Source: Bradyrhizobium sp. CCBAU 051011 (lineage in GTDB: Bacteria > Pseudomonadota > Alphaproteobacteria > Rhizobiales > Xanthobacteraceae). From it: a stretch of DNA of 64,000 bases. This document shows, piece after piece, positions 37,350 through 46,448 of the stretch. Within the stretch, counting starts at the first letter, position 1. Every line of letters begins with the position of its first letter. A model generated the notes under the pieces. It worked only from the letters and a program-made list of their open reading frames with translations, did not search any database and was not told the DNA's origin. The translations under genes and the position numbers were made by a program. The stretch covers positions 124,001-188,000 of the forward strand of contig NZ_CP022222.1 in the NCBI RefSeq assembly GCF_009930815.1, written 5' to 3'.

Positions 37350-38333
37350 TCAACTCGTGGCGGCTCTGCGTTCCGCCAATGTCGAGAGCAGCGTTGGCGT
37401 CCTGATCTCGCTTCTGTCCTCGAGTACGGCGATCTTCGCCGCCTCGTCGGCAGCCCTTGATACTTCCGCCTGGCTTAAACCCACAGTGGCTTCTAAAATC
37501 GATGACCAATTGATGTCCGAGAGGTCAAATCCCGTCAGATGCGATTCCAATATGCCGCGAGCGATCTCCGGGTCCGGCAATCCATAAAGAATGACGTCGT
37601 CGAAACGCCGGAAAACGGCTTTGTCTAGCAGCTCTGGGTGGTTGGTCGCAGCAACGATCAGGCTCGGGCCATCATCGTTCTCCAAAAACTGGAGAAATGA
37701 ATTGAGCACGCGCCGGATCTCGCCGACATCGTTCGTGTGCGATCGTTGTGAACCGATCGCATCGAACTCGTCAAAGAAGTATACGCCGCGCTGAACTGCA
37801 ACAGCATCGAACACCAGGCGAAGGCGCGTCGCCGTTTCGCCCATGAGCTTGCCGATCAAGCCCTCATAGAGAACTGTGAATAGCGGCAGCTTTAACTCGC
37901 CGGCAAGAGCGGACGCCGTCATCGTCTTGCCTGAACCCGGAGGCCCAACTAACAGCAGCTTCCGTCGAGGCATCAGGCCGCGGGCGCGCAGGCGCTGCTG
38001 TTGGCGCTGTTCGGTCAAAACGCGCGTCAAGCGCCCTTTCAGTTCTGGCCCCAACACCATACTGTTAAGGCGAATATCCGAATAACGCGCCGAAAGCAGG
38101 CTGCTGAGTTCGCCTTTTGGCTGCGCTAGAGGAACGGGACCGGCGCCGCGCCGACCGACATGCGCGGTCTTGCCCTTTGCCGCGTCGATCAGTTCGCGCA
38201 GTTCCTGGGCGAGTTTGCCGTGTCCTTGCCTCGCCTCGTGCGCGGCAAGCTGCGTCGCCACGGAGAGGAAGCGGTCCTCATCTCCGTCGATATGGCTGCG
38301 CAGCAACGCGACGATGTGGCGAGCGGTCGACAT
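37350..38333 (-). CDS. ietA: IetA-like AAA ATPase (phage defence)
   Basis: 327 residues, start preceded by tagggaat. Helical N-terminus (1-75), then a classic AAA domain: Walker A GPPGSGKT at 130-137, pore-loop region YEGLIGKLMGETATRLR, Walker B YFFDEFD at 185-191, sensor 1 in AATNHPELLDKAV and arginine fingers in FRRFDDV, with a C-terminal lid (VGLSQAEVSRAADEAAKIA). Likely a hexamer that regulates or feeds the neighbouring subtilase. All active residues are present. First gene of the unit. Confidence 0.8.
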   Translation of the reverse strand: MSTARHIVALLRSHIDGDEDRFLSVATQLAAHEARQGHGKLAQELRELIDAAKGKTAHVGRRGAGPVPLAQPKGELSSLLSARYSDIRLNSMVLGPELKGRLTRVLTEQRQQQRLRARGLMPRRKLLLVGPPGSGKTMTASALAGELKLPLFTVLYEGLIGKLMGETATRLRLVFDAVAVQRGVYFFDEFDAIGSQRSHTNDVGEIRRVLNSFLQFLENDDGPSLIVAATNHPELLDKAVFRRFDDVILYGLPDPEIARGILESHLTGFDLSDINWSSILEATVGLSQAEVSRAADEAAKIAVLEDRSEIRTPTLLSTLAERRAATS

Positions 38334-38853
38334 TATTCCCTACTTCTGGTTCCAGTCCGGAGTTCCTCCAAGACCGACACTAACGATCAAGCGTGGGGCT
38401 GTATCGGACAAAAGAGCTTACATCTATTCGACCCGGCCCTGATTTCACAGGATTCGGCGACCCCGGCAGGCCTTGAGCCTGCTCACTAGTCTACCGATGA
38501 GTGGTTAAGTGTTTCCGGTCCCATCCCTGGACGGAGCGTGGATGACCTGCCGCGGGCAGAACATGCGCCTTCCTTGACGAGAGAACATAACAGGAACATT
38601 GTATTCATTGGTCGCCTTTGGTCAAGAAGCAGCAGCAACGATTGCGCCGGCCAAAAGCCACTGCGCGTGCGGCTTAAGTGACTTTTGGGAGATCGGCGCA
38701 AACAACCATGGGTAGCCATCGCCTACAGCCAAATCATGGCATCACCGATATCGGCCCTCCTGTGTTTAGCGGTAGTCTATAGCTGATTTGCTTTGACGGA
38801 CGCCGCTCTCGGGGCCACCATTACGAGGTATTTCAAGTGGTTATGGGGCATGC
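38334..38853. other. Divergent promoter region of the two defence loci
   Basis: About 520 bases between the starts of the ietA-like gene (minus) and the JetA-like gene (plus); no gene supported. Confidence 0.5.
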
Positions 38854-40014
38854 ATGAGCGGTCAATTCGAGATCGCCACGCATCAGGACCTTTTCCGTCA
38901 CGTCACCGCCGATAATGCGGCGCTGTACCGGTCTGTCCTGGATGTGTGCGCGGCAGCTGAACGTCAACTGCTGCTTTACGTCCGGCCTTCCGAGATTCTC
39001 ACGCAAGCAAAGTGGCCGGGCGAGCCGCCGACCGCCTCCGAACTGGACGCCGTCCTCGACAAGTTGACCGCGTGGGGCAATCTCGACTGCCAGGCCGACA
39101 ACTCGCGCGTCACCTCGTTGAGCGGGTTCTATCGCCGCCGCATGCTCTACCGACTTTCGAAGGGCGGCGTCTCCGTCGAGATGGCGCTCAGCGCCTTCGC
39201 CAAGGAGATGCAGCGCCGCGGCGAACTGCAGACGGTTGCGCTTGAAGACATCGGCAAGAGCCTCCTCACGCTGATCCACCTCGGCCGAAGCAACGACCCT
39301 GACGTCGCCAAGATGTACGAGACCCTCAACGGTCTAATGACCGTGTTCAACAACATGGCCGAGACCGCGCGAGCCTTCATGGCCGGCGTCCTCCGCGGTG
39401 TCGATTTGCAGGACGGCGACGTGGACGCCGTGCTGAACTACAAGCAGCGTCTCATCGAGTATATCCGCCAATTCGTTGGCGACTTGGTCAGCCGAAGCGG
39501 TGTGATTTCGGAAGACATCAATGCCCTCCAGTTGCGCATCGACGCGATGCTCCAGTCCGTGGCCCGCCGTCAGGCACGCAACGCCCCTCCGGGCGAAGAG
39601 CAGGCCGCCTACGAAGCCGAACTGAAGATGTGGGACGAGCGGTGGCAGGGCCTGCGAATGTGGTTCGTCGGCGGGTCGAACGGCGAGCGTTCCCAGAGCG
39701 AACAGCTCAGAAGTCGGGCCCGGGCCGCGATTCCGCAACTGCTCACAGCGATCATCGCGATCAACGAACGCCGAAGTGGCCGCAGTGACCGCTCCGCCGA
39801 CTTCAAAAGCCTTGCTCACTGGTTCCTCGACTGCGACGGCGACGAAGACGCCCACCGACTTGCACGAGCCGCGTTTGCGCTCAATCCGGCGCGTCACTAC
39901 GCCGAAAATACCGCAGCTGCTGACGTTACCGGCGTCATACCGTGGCATAAGGCGCCGTCCATCGTCGTTCCGCTCCGGCTCCGCGAGACGACCTTCCCGT
40001 CCGGACGCAGATAG
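38854..40014 (+). CDS. JetA-like (DUF2397/TIGR02677) protein, C-terminally truncated
   Basis: 386 residues as read. DUF2397 features: LFRHVTADNAALYRSVLDVC, AVLDKLTAWGNLDCQADNSR, SLSGFYRRRMLYRLSKGGVS and late HWFLDCDGDEDAHRLARAAF, PWHKAPSIVVPLRLRET. JetA is the kleisin-like subunit of Wadjet (JetABCD), a condensin-type complex that cleaves plasmid DNA. After LRET (about 39990) homology stops and the frame runs into the 3' part of a Ku fragment on the other strand. No jetB, jetC or jetD follows. Probably a remnant of a deleted Wadjet operon. Confidence 0.75.
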   Translation: MSGQFEIATHQDLFRHVTADNAALYRSVLDVCAAAERQLLLYVRPSEILTQAKWPGEPPTASELDAVLDKLTAWGNLDCQADNSRVTSLSGFYRRRMLYRLSKGGVSVEMALSAFAKEMQRRGELQTVALEDIGKSLLTLIHLGRSNDPDVAKMYETLNGLMTVFNNMAETARAFMAGVLRGVDLQDGDVDAVLNYKQRLIEYIRQFVGDLVSRSGVISEDINALQLRIDAMLQSVARRQARNAPPGEEQAAYEAELKMWDERWQGLRMWFVGGSNGERSQSEQLRSRARAAIPQLLTAIIAINERRSGRSDRSADFKSLAHWFLDCDGDEDAHRLARAAFALNPARHYAENTAAADVTGVIPWHKAPSIVVPLRLRETTFPSGRR

Positions 40015-40310
40015 TAGGGACGGATCAAGTAACGTGGATCGATCTCGGACTTCTCGACGAACTCGTCGATCTCAATGGTGCGCGTGGACTCCAGCGCGAT
40101 CTCTTCGAGCTCTTCCTTGGTCACCTCGATGAATTGGTCTTTCTCGAGCTGATAGCCCTTGACGATGTCCTCGTTCGGCACCTCGTCACCGGTGTCCGCG
40201 TCAACCTTGAGGTATTTGATGCGATGGCCGGTCTGCCGATTAAGTTGGTTGAACGAGATTTTCTCGGACTCGGAGGTGGCTGGATACAGCGCGACCGGAC
40301 GGGGGGCCAT
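39992..40310 (-). pseudogene. ku: Ku (DNA end-binding) protein fragment
   Basis: From ATG 40310: MAPRPVALYPATSES, NQLNRQTGHRIKYLKVDAD, VTKEELEEIALESTRTIEID and DPRYLIRPYYLRPDGKV. Bacterial Ku normally has about fifteen more residues (WKGFLRLSLVTC type) between MAPR and PVALYP, and about 160 more after PDGKV; both are missing. The 3' break coincides with the broken end of the JetA-like gene. Not functional. Ku normally works with LigD, of which two broken copies lie at 51 and 58 kb. Confidence 0.8.
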
Positions 40311-40514
40311 GTACGCAGAACTCCGTTTTCGGGGCAGCTCGGATTCAAGACGATCGAAAGGGGCTGGTTCCGACACGCCGCCCTGTTTTGAGACTGTCAA
40401 TTCGGACGTGGCCGACGCGACCAGAAAAATCCATCACACCCTCCGTCGTCGGACTCGACATTTGTTCTTGTTATGTTCTAATTGTACTATGAACGATCGA
40501 CCCGCGAGTTGCGG

Positions 40515-40895
40515 ATGCCTACCCCGAAACAAATGGAAAAGCTGGCCGCCGCTTCGATTGGAGGTAAAGCCGTGGGGGCGCGCCCACTCGGCCCTCAGGA
40601 CGAGATGCCGGACGAATATTGGCATGCCGTCCTGAACGATGCCCAATTCGAAACGAGATCTTCGGAACGATCGAGCGCAGGGCAGCGCCTCTCCGAAATC
40701 CCGCAGCATGTCCTGCGAGTATCCTGTCGCAGGTGCGAGCGCATTGTCGAGATCCAGAAGGCCGACGCGATCCGCCTGTATGGGCAGCAAGCCAGCTGGA
40801 GGGAGGTCGGGCAGCGACTGCTAAACAACACCTGCCAGAACCGGACTGGTCGCTATGAGGCAGACGGCTGCTGGCCGGCCTTCGAGCCCGTCTGA
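40515..40895 (+). CDS. Conserved hypothetical protein with CxxC pair
   Basis: 126 residues from ATG 40515. Recognisable segments: MPTPKQMEKLAAASIGGKAV, MPDEYWHAVLNDAQFETRSS, HVLRVSCRRCERIVEIQKAD and RLYGQQASWREVGQRLLNNT, ending CWPAFEPV. The C-R-R-C pair plus a later Cys may hold a metal. Found next to SRAP and DinB here, so a role in the same repair-gene block is possible but not shown. Confidence 0.6.
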   Translation: MPTPKQMEKLAAASIGGKAVGARPLGPQDEMPDEYWHAVLNDAQFETRSSERSSAGQRLSEIPQHVLRVSCRRCERIVEIQKADAIRLYGQQASWREVGQRLLNNTCQNRTGRYEADGCWPAFEPV

Positions 40896-40917
40896 TCATA
40901 GCTCGTCGTCGTTTCGG

Positions 40918-41366
40918 ATGGCCCCCAAGCATCATCCGACGCCTCTGTCCGGCGGAGATCGTAAGGCCTTGAAGAAGGAGCTCGGCAAGGCGCGGACGAT
41001 GACAGGCATTTTGGCCGCGCAGTCGGACGAGCTGCGGCCAAGGGGGACGCACTGATACGCCAAGCCGATCGGCTCCTGGCTGAAAGCTGGAACGAGCGGA
41101 TGTGGGCGGACGGAGAACCGATCGATCCCTCTCCGACCGTCGACCAGGCGATAAACGGCGGCTATCCTTGGCTTCAGATTCAGTGCTCGCGCTGTAAGGC
41201 GCCGAGCCAGGTCGATCTTGCAGCCCTGCCCCATCCACCGACAACTTTCGTTCATGATCTCGTCGGCAGGCTTCGCTGTCGGAAATGCGGCAAGGCGGGC
41301 CGGCGCCCCTCGGCGACGCTGCTGCAACTAACTCAGCGGCCGCGCAACGTGGCTCCGGAGGACTGA
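40918..41366 (+). pseudogene. Zinc-ribbon-like hypothetical, frameshifted
   Basis: First part from ATG 40918 (PLSGGDRKALKKELGKARTM, GILAAQSDEL) stops at 41055 after one indel near 41040. The shifted frame continues DALIRQADRLLAESWNER, then WADGEPIDPSPTVDQAINGG, QIQCSRCKAPSQVDLAALP and [20 protein letters not shown], stop 41366. Two CxxC pairs suggest a zinc ribbon. The second part from ATG 41100 could still be made alone. It ends 2 bases before the SRAP start. Confidence 0.6.
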
Positions 41367-41368
41367 AC

Positions 41369-42097
41369 GTGTGCAATCTCTATTCGATGACCAAGAACGT
41401 TGACGCGATCCGTCGCCTGTTCAGCGCACTCAACAGTCGCGTTGGCAACTTGCCTTCAATGCCCGGCATCTTTCCGGACTACCCAGCGCCGATCGTTCGC
41501 AACGCGCCCGACGATCGGGAGATCGTCATGGCTCGATGGGGTATGCCGTCCTCCCAGCAGGCGCTCTTGGACGCCACCAAGAAGCGAGCCCAGAAGCTCG
41601 AGGCCAAGGGTAAGCCGGTCGATTTCAAGGAATTGCTTCAGATGGAGCCGGACAGTGGCACCACCAATATCCGAAACGTGGGCAGTGCGCATTGGAAGCG
41701 ATGGCTCGGGACCGAGCACCGTTGCCTGGTCCCCTTCACGTCATTCAGCGAGTACGACACGATCGATGGCAAGAAGGTCCCGGTATGGTTCGCTCCGGAC
41801 GAAAGCCGCCCACTGCTGGCGTTCGCCGGCCTCTGGACGAACTGGACCAGCGTCCGGAAGGCCAAGGAAGGAGAAGTCACGATCGATGTCTACGCCTTCC
41901 TGACTTGCAAGCCGAATGCCGAGGTGGAACGCGTGCACCCGAAGGCGATGCCAGTGATCCTGACGACAACCGAAGAGTACGATGTCTGGCTGCGCGCCCC
42001 TTGGGACGAGGCCAAGGCGCTCCAGCGGCCGTTGCCGGACGGGGCGCTGAAGATCGTTGCGACCGGCGAAAAGGAAGATCCCGCGCTGGCCGCCTGA
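41369..42097 (+). CDS. SOS response-associated peptidase (SRAP/YedK family)
   Basis: 242 residues from GTG 41369, chosen because it places the catalytic Cys at position 2 ([10 protein letters not shown]). Other SRAP residues: [28 protein letters not shown] (Asn of the active site), [14 protein letters not shown] (Glu) and [19 protein letters not shown] (His). The protein traps abasic sites in single-stranded DNA as a thiazolidine cross-link. Lies 2 bases after a zinc-ribbon gene and ahead of dinB, a DNA-damage cluster. Confidence 0.95.
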   Translation: MCNLYSMTKNVDAIRRLFSALNSRVGNLPSMPGIFPDYPAPIVRNAPDDREIVMARWGMPSSQQALLDATKKRAQKLEAKGKPVDFKELLQMEPDSGTTNIRNVGSAHWKRWLGTEHRCLVPFTSFSEYDTIDGKKVPVWFAPDESRPLLAFAGLWTNWTSVRKAKEGEVTIDVYAFLTCKPNAEVERVHPKAMPVILTTTEEYDVWLRAPWDEAKALQRPLPDGALKIVATGEKEDPALAA

Positions 42098-42226
42098 AAT
42101 ATTGCACGCAGGCGGACGGAACACGTGGAAAAGCAATAGCCATGCAATTCGGAATCCCTGACCTGTGTTAGCAGCCCGGGAACAGAAGGCGGGCGCGTGG
42201 ATTCGGCCTCGTAGGAGCGATTTCGA

Positions 42227-42493
42227 ATGCTGATGACGAAGGAGAGGCAACCAGCGATCCGGACGCTACGCGGCTGGGCGATTTCGGTGCTAAGCGAGGC
42301 CGGCGCCATTCGCGAATGCGAGGAGCACGGGTGGATGCAGGACCGCGGCGATCCGCATGCCCGCGACCGCGCATTCCAGATCGCTCAGACGGATCCGCCG
42401 GCCGGCGTTTCGTCCCAAGTGGCTGCCGTCGCGATTGCCGAGGTACTGGACTCGATCGGCGACGCCTGCCCCGAATGTCCCCCGGCGAATTGA
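42227..42493 (+). CDS. Small conserved hypothetical protein
   Basis: 88 residues from ATG 42227. RTLRGWAISVLSEAGAIREC, EEHGWMQDRGDPHARDRAF, QIAQTDPPAGVS and DACPECPP. Soluble, with paired Cys at the end. It lies between the SRAP and DinB genes in the same direction; function unknown. Confidence 0.65.
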   Translation: MLMTKERQPAIRTLRGWAISVLSEAGAIRECEEHGWMQDRGDPHARDRAFQIAQTDPPAGVSSQVAAVAIAEVLDSIGDACPECPPAN

Positions 42494-42541
42494 GGCTGAC
42501 TTAGCCGCGACTTGGCTTGCGGTGCCCTGTACAATCCGCCC

Positions 42542-43645
42542 ATGGTCCCTCCCGATCTGGAACACAGCGTTTCGACAACGTCTCACCGCAAGATCATCCA
42601 TATCGACATGGATGCCTTCTACGCGTCGGTCGAGCAGCGCGATAATCCGGACCTGCGCGGCAAGCCGGTGGCAGTGGGCGGTTCGGCCGAGCGCGGCGTC
42701 GTCGCTGCCGCGAGCTACGAAGCCCGCCAGTACGGCGTTCGCTCGGCCATGCCGTCGGTCACCGCGAAACGGCAGTGTCCGGACCTGATCTTCGTCAAGC
42801 CACGCTTCGAAGTTTACAAGGCGGTCAGCCGACAGATTCGCCAGATCTTCGCCGAGCACACGCCAATTATCGAGCCACTTTCGCTCGACGAGGCCTATCT
42901 CGATGTCACCGAAAACCTGCAAGGCATCCTGCTGGCCAGAGACATCGCGATGAGGATCCGCGAGAAGATCAAAGCCGAGACCGGCCTAAACGCGTCGGCG
43001 GGCATCTCTTACAACAAGTTCCTGGCGAAGCTCGCCTCCGATCATCGCAAACCCAATGGGCAGTATGTCATTTCGCCGCAGATGGGACCGGCCTTCGTCG
43101 AGAAGCTGCCGGTCGGAAAGTTTCACGGCATCGGGCCGGCAACCGCCGCCAAACTCAACGCCTTCGGGATTTGGACCGGCCTCGACATTCGCAACCAGTC
43201 CCTCGCGTTCCTGCAGGAGAACTTCGGCAAGTCCGGCACCTATTACTACTGGATTTCGCGCGGCATCGACGAGCGCCCTGTACGGGCCAATCGTGTCCGC
43301 AAATCGGTCGGCGCCGAGAACACGTTCTTCACAGATCTCACGGAATTCGACGCAATGGTCGCCGAGCTCCAGCCGCTGATAGATAAGGTCTGGGAACATT
43401 GCGAGTCGGCGAGCACCCGGGGGCGAACGGTGACACTTAAAGTGAAGTTCGCTGACTTCGAGATCATGACGCGCAGCCGATCCGTGTCTGCGGTTGTCGC
43501 GAACCGCGACGATCTCGCGCGTCTGGCGATCGGCCTGCTGGAAGACGCCATGCCCATTTCAAAAGCGGTGCGCTTCCTGGGAGTGTCGCTGTCTTCCCTG
43601 CAAGGCGAAAACGACACGGAGCCGCAACTGGATTTCGGGATTTGA
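42542..43645 (+). CDS. dinB: DNA polymerase IV (Y family)
   Basis: 367 residues from ATG 42542. Palm metal ligands: KIIHIDMDAFYASVEQRDNP and EPLSLDEAYLDVTENL. Also GVVAAASYEARQYGVRSAMP, the helix-hairpin-helix KFHGIGPATAAKLNAFG and the little-finger domain (GRTVTLKVKFADFEIMTRSR). It ends with DTEPQLDFGI, close to the usual beta-clamp-binding QLDLF. Performs error-prone translesion synthesis. Length is normal. Confidence 0.95.
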   Translation: MVPPDLEHSVSTTSHRKIIHIDMDAFYASVEQRDNPDLRGKPVAVGGSAERGVVAAASYEARQYGVRSAMPSVTAKRQCPDLIFVKPRFEVYKAVSRQIRQIFAEHTPIIEPLSLDEAYLDVTENLQGILLARDIAMRIREKIKAETGLNASAGISYNKFLAKLASDHRKPNGQYVISPQMGPAFVEKLPVGKFHGIGPATAAKLNAFGIWTGLDIRNQSLAFLQENFGKSGTYYYWISRGIDERPVRANRVRKSVGAENTFFTDLTEFDAMVAELQPLIDKVWEHCESASTRGRTVTLKVKFADFEIMTRSRSVSAVVANRDDLARLAIGLLEDAMPISKAVRFLGVSLSSLQGENDTEPQLDFGI

Positions 43646-43659
43646 ACTCGAATACGGCA

Positions 43660-44324
43660 ACGCCGAATGTCACTCCAGGTACGCAGCTCGGCCTTGAGGA
43701 CTTCGATTTCGATCTTCCGTCGCGCCTCAGGCGGCGGCTGCGCACCGCGCTTCGCAAGCTCCTCCGCAACCCGCTGTTTCACGGCAGCCGGGGGCCGCAT
43801 CCGCACCACGGCCTCCTGCGTCTCCTTCTGAGCTTTCTCAGCGGCGAACCGCAGCAGACCTAAGTCGTCCTCGGTCAGGCCGGGCTCGTCGGTTTCGAGT
43901 TCGATCCGCTCTCCCTTAGTGGGAATGCGAAGAAGGTTGCCTGCGCTGGGGAGGTGAAGGCCAATGCACGTTGCCGCAACTGCTCATCCTGGGCGAGACG
44001 GTCAGCGTGGACGCGAGCGGCAATCGCAGCAATGTCCTCGTCACTCATCGCCGATAGCGGCCCGCGGGCCAACAGTGAGCGAGCCTCTTTTATCAGGCCG
44101 GTGGTTTCCGCCACCTTCGCTGCAACGATGCGTTTCGCCCGCTGCTCTTCCTTCTTCGTGAGTCCGAGCGACTTCCAAAGTTCAACCTTCAACGTCCAAC
44201 GTGAGGCGTTGACGAGCGTGCTCAGGTCATCTGGCCACACGGCTGGAACAGGCTTGCTTGCGAGATCGTCAGGTAGCTTGAAGCGAAAGTAGGCCCAGCC
44301 CTTCCGCCATACGAGGGGCGTCAT
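43660..44324 (-). pseudogene. Site-specific recombinase N-terminal part (DUF6538 type)
   Basis: From ATG 44324: MTPLVWRKGWAYFRFKLPDD, TLKVELWKSLGLTKKEEQRA, LIKEARSLLARGPLSAMSDE. A shift near 43945 leads to EDDLGLLRFAAEKAQKETQ, AVKQRVAEELAKRGAQ and EIEVLKAELRTW, where it is cut off at the dinB 3' end. The catalytic tyrosine-recombinase domain is absent. Probably the dead integrase of the island bounded by the tRNA-Gln fragment, or of a second element. Confidence 0.65.
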
Positions 44325-44377
44325 CCGCCATAGCCGTAGCACGTTCGTGTAGCAACGGCAGTCTTCAAGCGCCTGAT

Positions 44378-44396
44378 ATATCGAAGCTTTCGATAT
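44378..44396. promoter_or_regulatory. Palindrome upstream of the integrase remnant
   Basis: atatcga-agctt-tcgatat: perfect 7-bp arms, 54 bases ahead of ATG 44324. Possible operator. Confidence 0.4.
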
Positions 44397-44591
44397 TTCA
44401 ATGGGTTGGTGGACGATGGCGCGCCATTCAGAACAAAACTACGAACTCATATGTGATTGAAATTTCTGTATAATCTTCGGTCGCACCTAGGCCAGCCTGG
44501 CGATAACACCGGACGTGGAGCACATCGCGTCGATCTGCAAAATTGCCGATGCTGAGCTTGACGATGTCGATGACCTGCGAAGCTTCCCAGC

Positions 44592-45461
44592 CTAGCGCTT
44601 CGTCTTGGGAAGCACCATCCTGCCCTGTGAAGCAATGCTCCCCCACCTGCTGGACCAACTGACTTCCGAGGCGGAGGGTCGCTCGGCGTCTCTCTGACCT
44701 CGGGCACCCTGCAGCGCAAACAGTGCGCCTTGGGGATCGACACATCGCGCGATCCAGCATCCATCAGCCAATTCGATCGGACCCTGGAGGATCCGGCCTC
44801 CGCCGTCATTGACGCGCTTGGCGGCCGCGCCGACGTCGTCGACATTGAAGTAATAGAGCCAACACGGCTGCGGCACGCTCGGAAGCTTGGTGAGCATGCC
44901 ACCGATCGTCTGCCCGGCGGCCGAAAACAATTGATACAGGTCAGCCGGTTCGGTTTCACCGTGGGCCTTCTGCCAGCCAAACAGCTCGCCATAGAAATCA
45001 AAGATCTTGTTCCGGTCTTCAGCCAGCAACTCATGCCAGCCCACGTGCCCCAGCACGTCCAGCCCGTCGGGTTGCCGTTGGCGATATGTCAGTCCGCTGA
45101 CCAGTGCAAAAGTCGCCTTTTGCGGATCGGCGACCACTGAAACCCGGCCGATATTGCTGTCCGTTGGCGGTAGCAAGACAGCGCCTCCACGACGCCTGAT
45201 CCGTGTGGCCATCGCATCCATGTCATCGACTGCGACGTAGCCGACCCATCTCGGAGTTGCCCCCAATCGCCGCCCCTCTTCCGGGAGATCCATAAGCCCG
45301 CCAACCGGAACTTCTCCGGCAGTAAGCACCGTGTAGGCCAGTTCCGGAGTCGACGCATCCTTCGCACCCCAGCCGACGACCTTGCCATAAAAGGCGCCTG
45401 CTGCCGCGACGTCCGTGGTCAGGAGTTCATACCAGGCGAAGCGTCTGAGTTGACTGACCAA
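44592..45461 (-). CDS. Two-domain VOC (glyoxalase-like) protein
   Basis: 289 residues from TTG 45461, preferred because ggag precedes it by 8 bases and the domain starts at once (RRFAWYELLTTDVAAAGAFY). Domain 1 (5-120): GKVVGWGAKDASTPELAYTV, VGYVAVDDMDAMATRIRRRG. Domain 2 (135-255): GHVGWHELLAEDRNKIFDFY, GELFGWQKAHGETEPADLYQ, CWLYYFNVDDVGAAAKRVND, GCWIARCVDPQGALFALQG. Tandem VOC proteins of this type are of unknown substrate. Monocistronic, divergent from the RiPP cluster. Confidence 0.85.
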   Translation of the reverse strand: MVSQLRRFAWYELLTTDVAAAGAFYGKVVGWGAKDASTPELAYTVLTAGEVPVGGLMDLPEEGRRLGATPRWVGYVAVDDMDAMATRIRRRGGAVLLPPTDSNIGRVSVVADPQKATFALVSGLTYRQRQPDGLDVLGHVGWHELLAEDRNKIFDFYGELFGWQKAHGETEPADLYQLFSAAGQTIGGMLTKLPSVPQPCWLYYFNVDDVGAAAKRVNDGGGRILQGPIELADGCWIARCVDPQGALFALQGARGQRDAERPSASEVSWSSRWGSIASQGRMVLPKTKR

Positions 45462-45705
45462 GCCAATTTCTCCGTTCAAGCCTGGAGACGATTGCGCACT
45501 GCACCAAGTCGCACTCGTTGCAATCTGCGCTGCGGGCGCGGACCGTCGTTGCAATGGACAAAAATGCGCTGACAACGTTGAAAATGAATGCAATCTGCAC
45601 GAGCGTCATTACATTTTCGTGTGTGCATGAATCTTGCCTGCCTTATTTGGTCGGCGTAGAGTCACTCTCACGGAGATCCTTCCTGCAACATTGGAGGATG
45701 CGACC

Positions 45706-46206
45706 ATGCCGCGGGTGAAGCAAGCTTCGAAAAGGAAGCGAGTAACCGGAACCGCAGTGCCGGCGTTGGGAGCCGCCGGATTAACTTTTTCGCTGGCAGG
45801 AGGCGCATCGGCATCGGCCGTACCGACCGGTGACGTTCAACAGGGGCGGAATTTCGCTCCTGGCATGATGATCACGCTCGGTGAAGAGGAAATTGCCGAC
45901 GTCAGTCTCGCCACCTTCCATCTCTTCGACAACGAACTCTTCGACAACGAAAATGTCCTTAGCGGCGTGCAGCTAGCCCAGCGCGGATGCGGTGGCTGCC
46001 GCGGGTGTGGTGGCATGCGGGGATGCGGTGGCTTCCGCGGATGCGGTGGTTGTCGCGGCTGCGGAGGCTGTGGATGCAGAGCCTGCCGATGCGGCGTCGG
46101 CTGTGGTGGTTGTGGTGGCTGTGGCATTGGTTGGATAGGGATAGGCGTGCCATGGGTAGCATGTGCCGGTTGCTGTGCATCTTGGGGGCGGTGCCGCTGG
46201 TGCTAG
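45706..46206 (+). CDS. Azole-type RiPP (TOMM/LAP) precursor peptide
   Basis: 166 residues; ATG 45706 with ggagg 9 bases upstream. Leader about 1-92: basic MPRVKQASKRKRVTG, an Ala/Gly-rich hydrophobic stretch (15-40), then an acidic likely recognition region ITLGEEEIADVSLATFHLFD. Core about 93-166: tandem RGCGGC/RGCGGM/RGCGGF units, a GCGCRACRCG segment, a hydrophobic GIGWIGIGVPWVACAGCC and a final GRCRWC. I count 19 Cys in the core, ideal substrates for thiazole formation. It is followed by a YcaO-fusion cyclodehydratase and a SagB dehydrogenase. Precursor role is inferred from composition and context; no named precursor family is claimed. Confidence 0.8.
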   Translation: MPRVKQASKRKRVTGTAVPALGAAGLTFSLAGGASASAVPTGDVQQGRNFAPGMMITLGEEEIADVSLATFHLFDNELFDNENVLSGVQLAQRGCGGCRGCGGMRGCGGFRGCGGCRGCGGCGCRACRCGVGCGGCGGCGIGWIGIGVPWVACAGCCASWGRCRWC

Positions 46207-46248
46207 GCAACGACGCGTTCTGATTGTGTATCGACAAGCCACGATTTC

Positions 46249-46280
46249 ATTGGCCGGGGCTCGCGATCGACCCGGCCAAT
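46249..46280 (+). terminator. Hairpin between precursor and modification genes
   Basis: attggccgg (46249-46257) and ccggccaat (46272-46280) are exact reverse complements around a 14-base loop, followed by ttcttgtttt. As a partial terminator it would give more precursor than enzyme transcript, a common arrangement in RiPP clusters. Confidence 0.6.
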
Positions 46281-46448
46281 TTCTTGTTTTCGTTGGGCGG
46301 TTCGCCTGCCAGCTTGCCGATGACAAGCGAGTGTGTTCCAACTCAAATCGAACAATTCCGGTCGGCGCGGGCGCACAAGTCCCGCAGGAGAACGGTTCGC
46401 CTTGCTCTGGCGATCTGAAATGACAAGCAACAAGATCCGCGTGCTCCG

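Noticed and set aside
38400..38470. Possible tRNA-like fragment near the ietA promoter
   Set aside because: Bases do not fold into T-arm or anticodon stems.
45990..46130. Short tandem repeats in the precursor core considered as a CRISPR or VNTR array
   Set aside because: Repeats are in codon phase and encode RGCGG units; no regular spacers.
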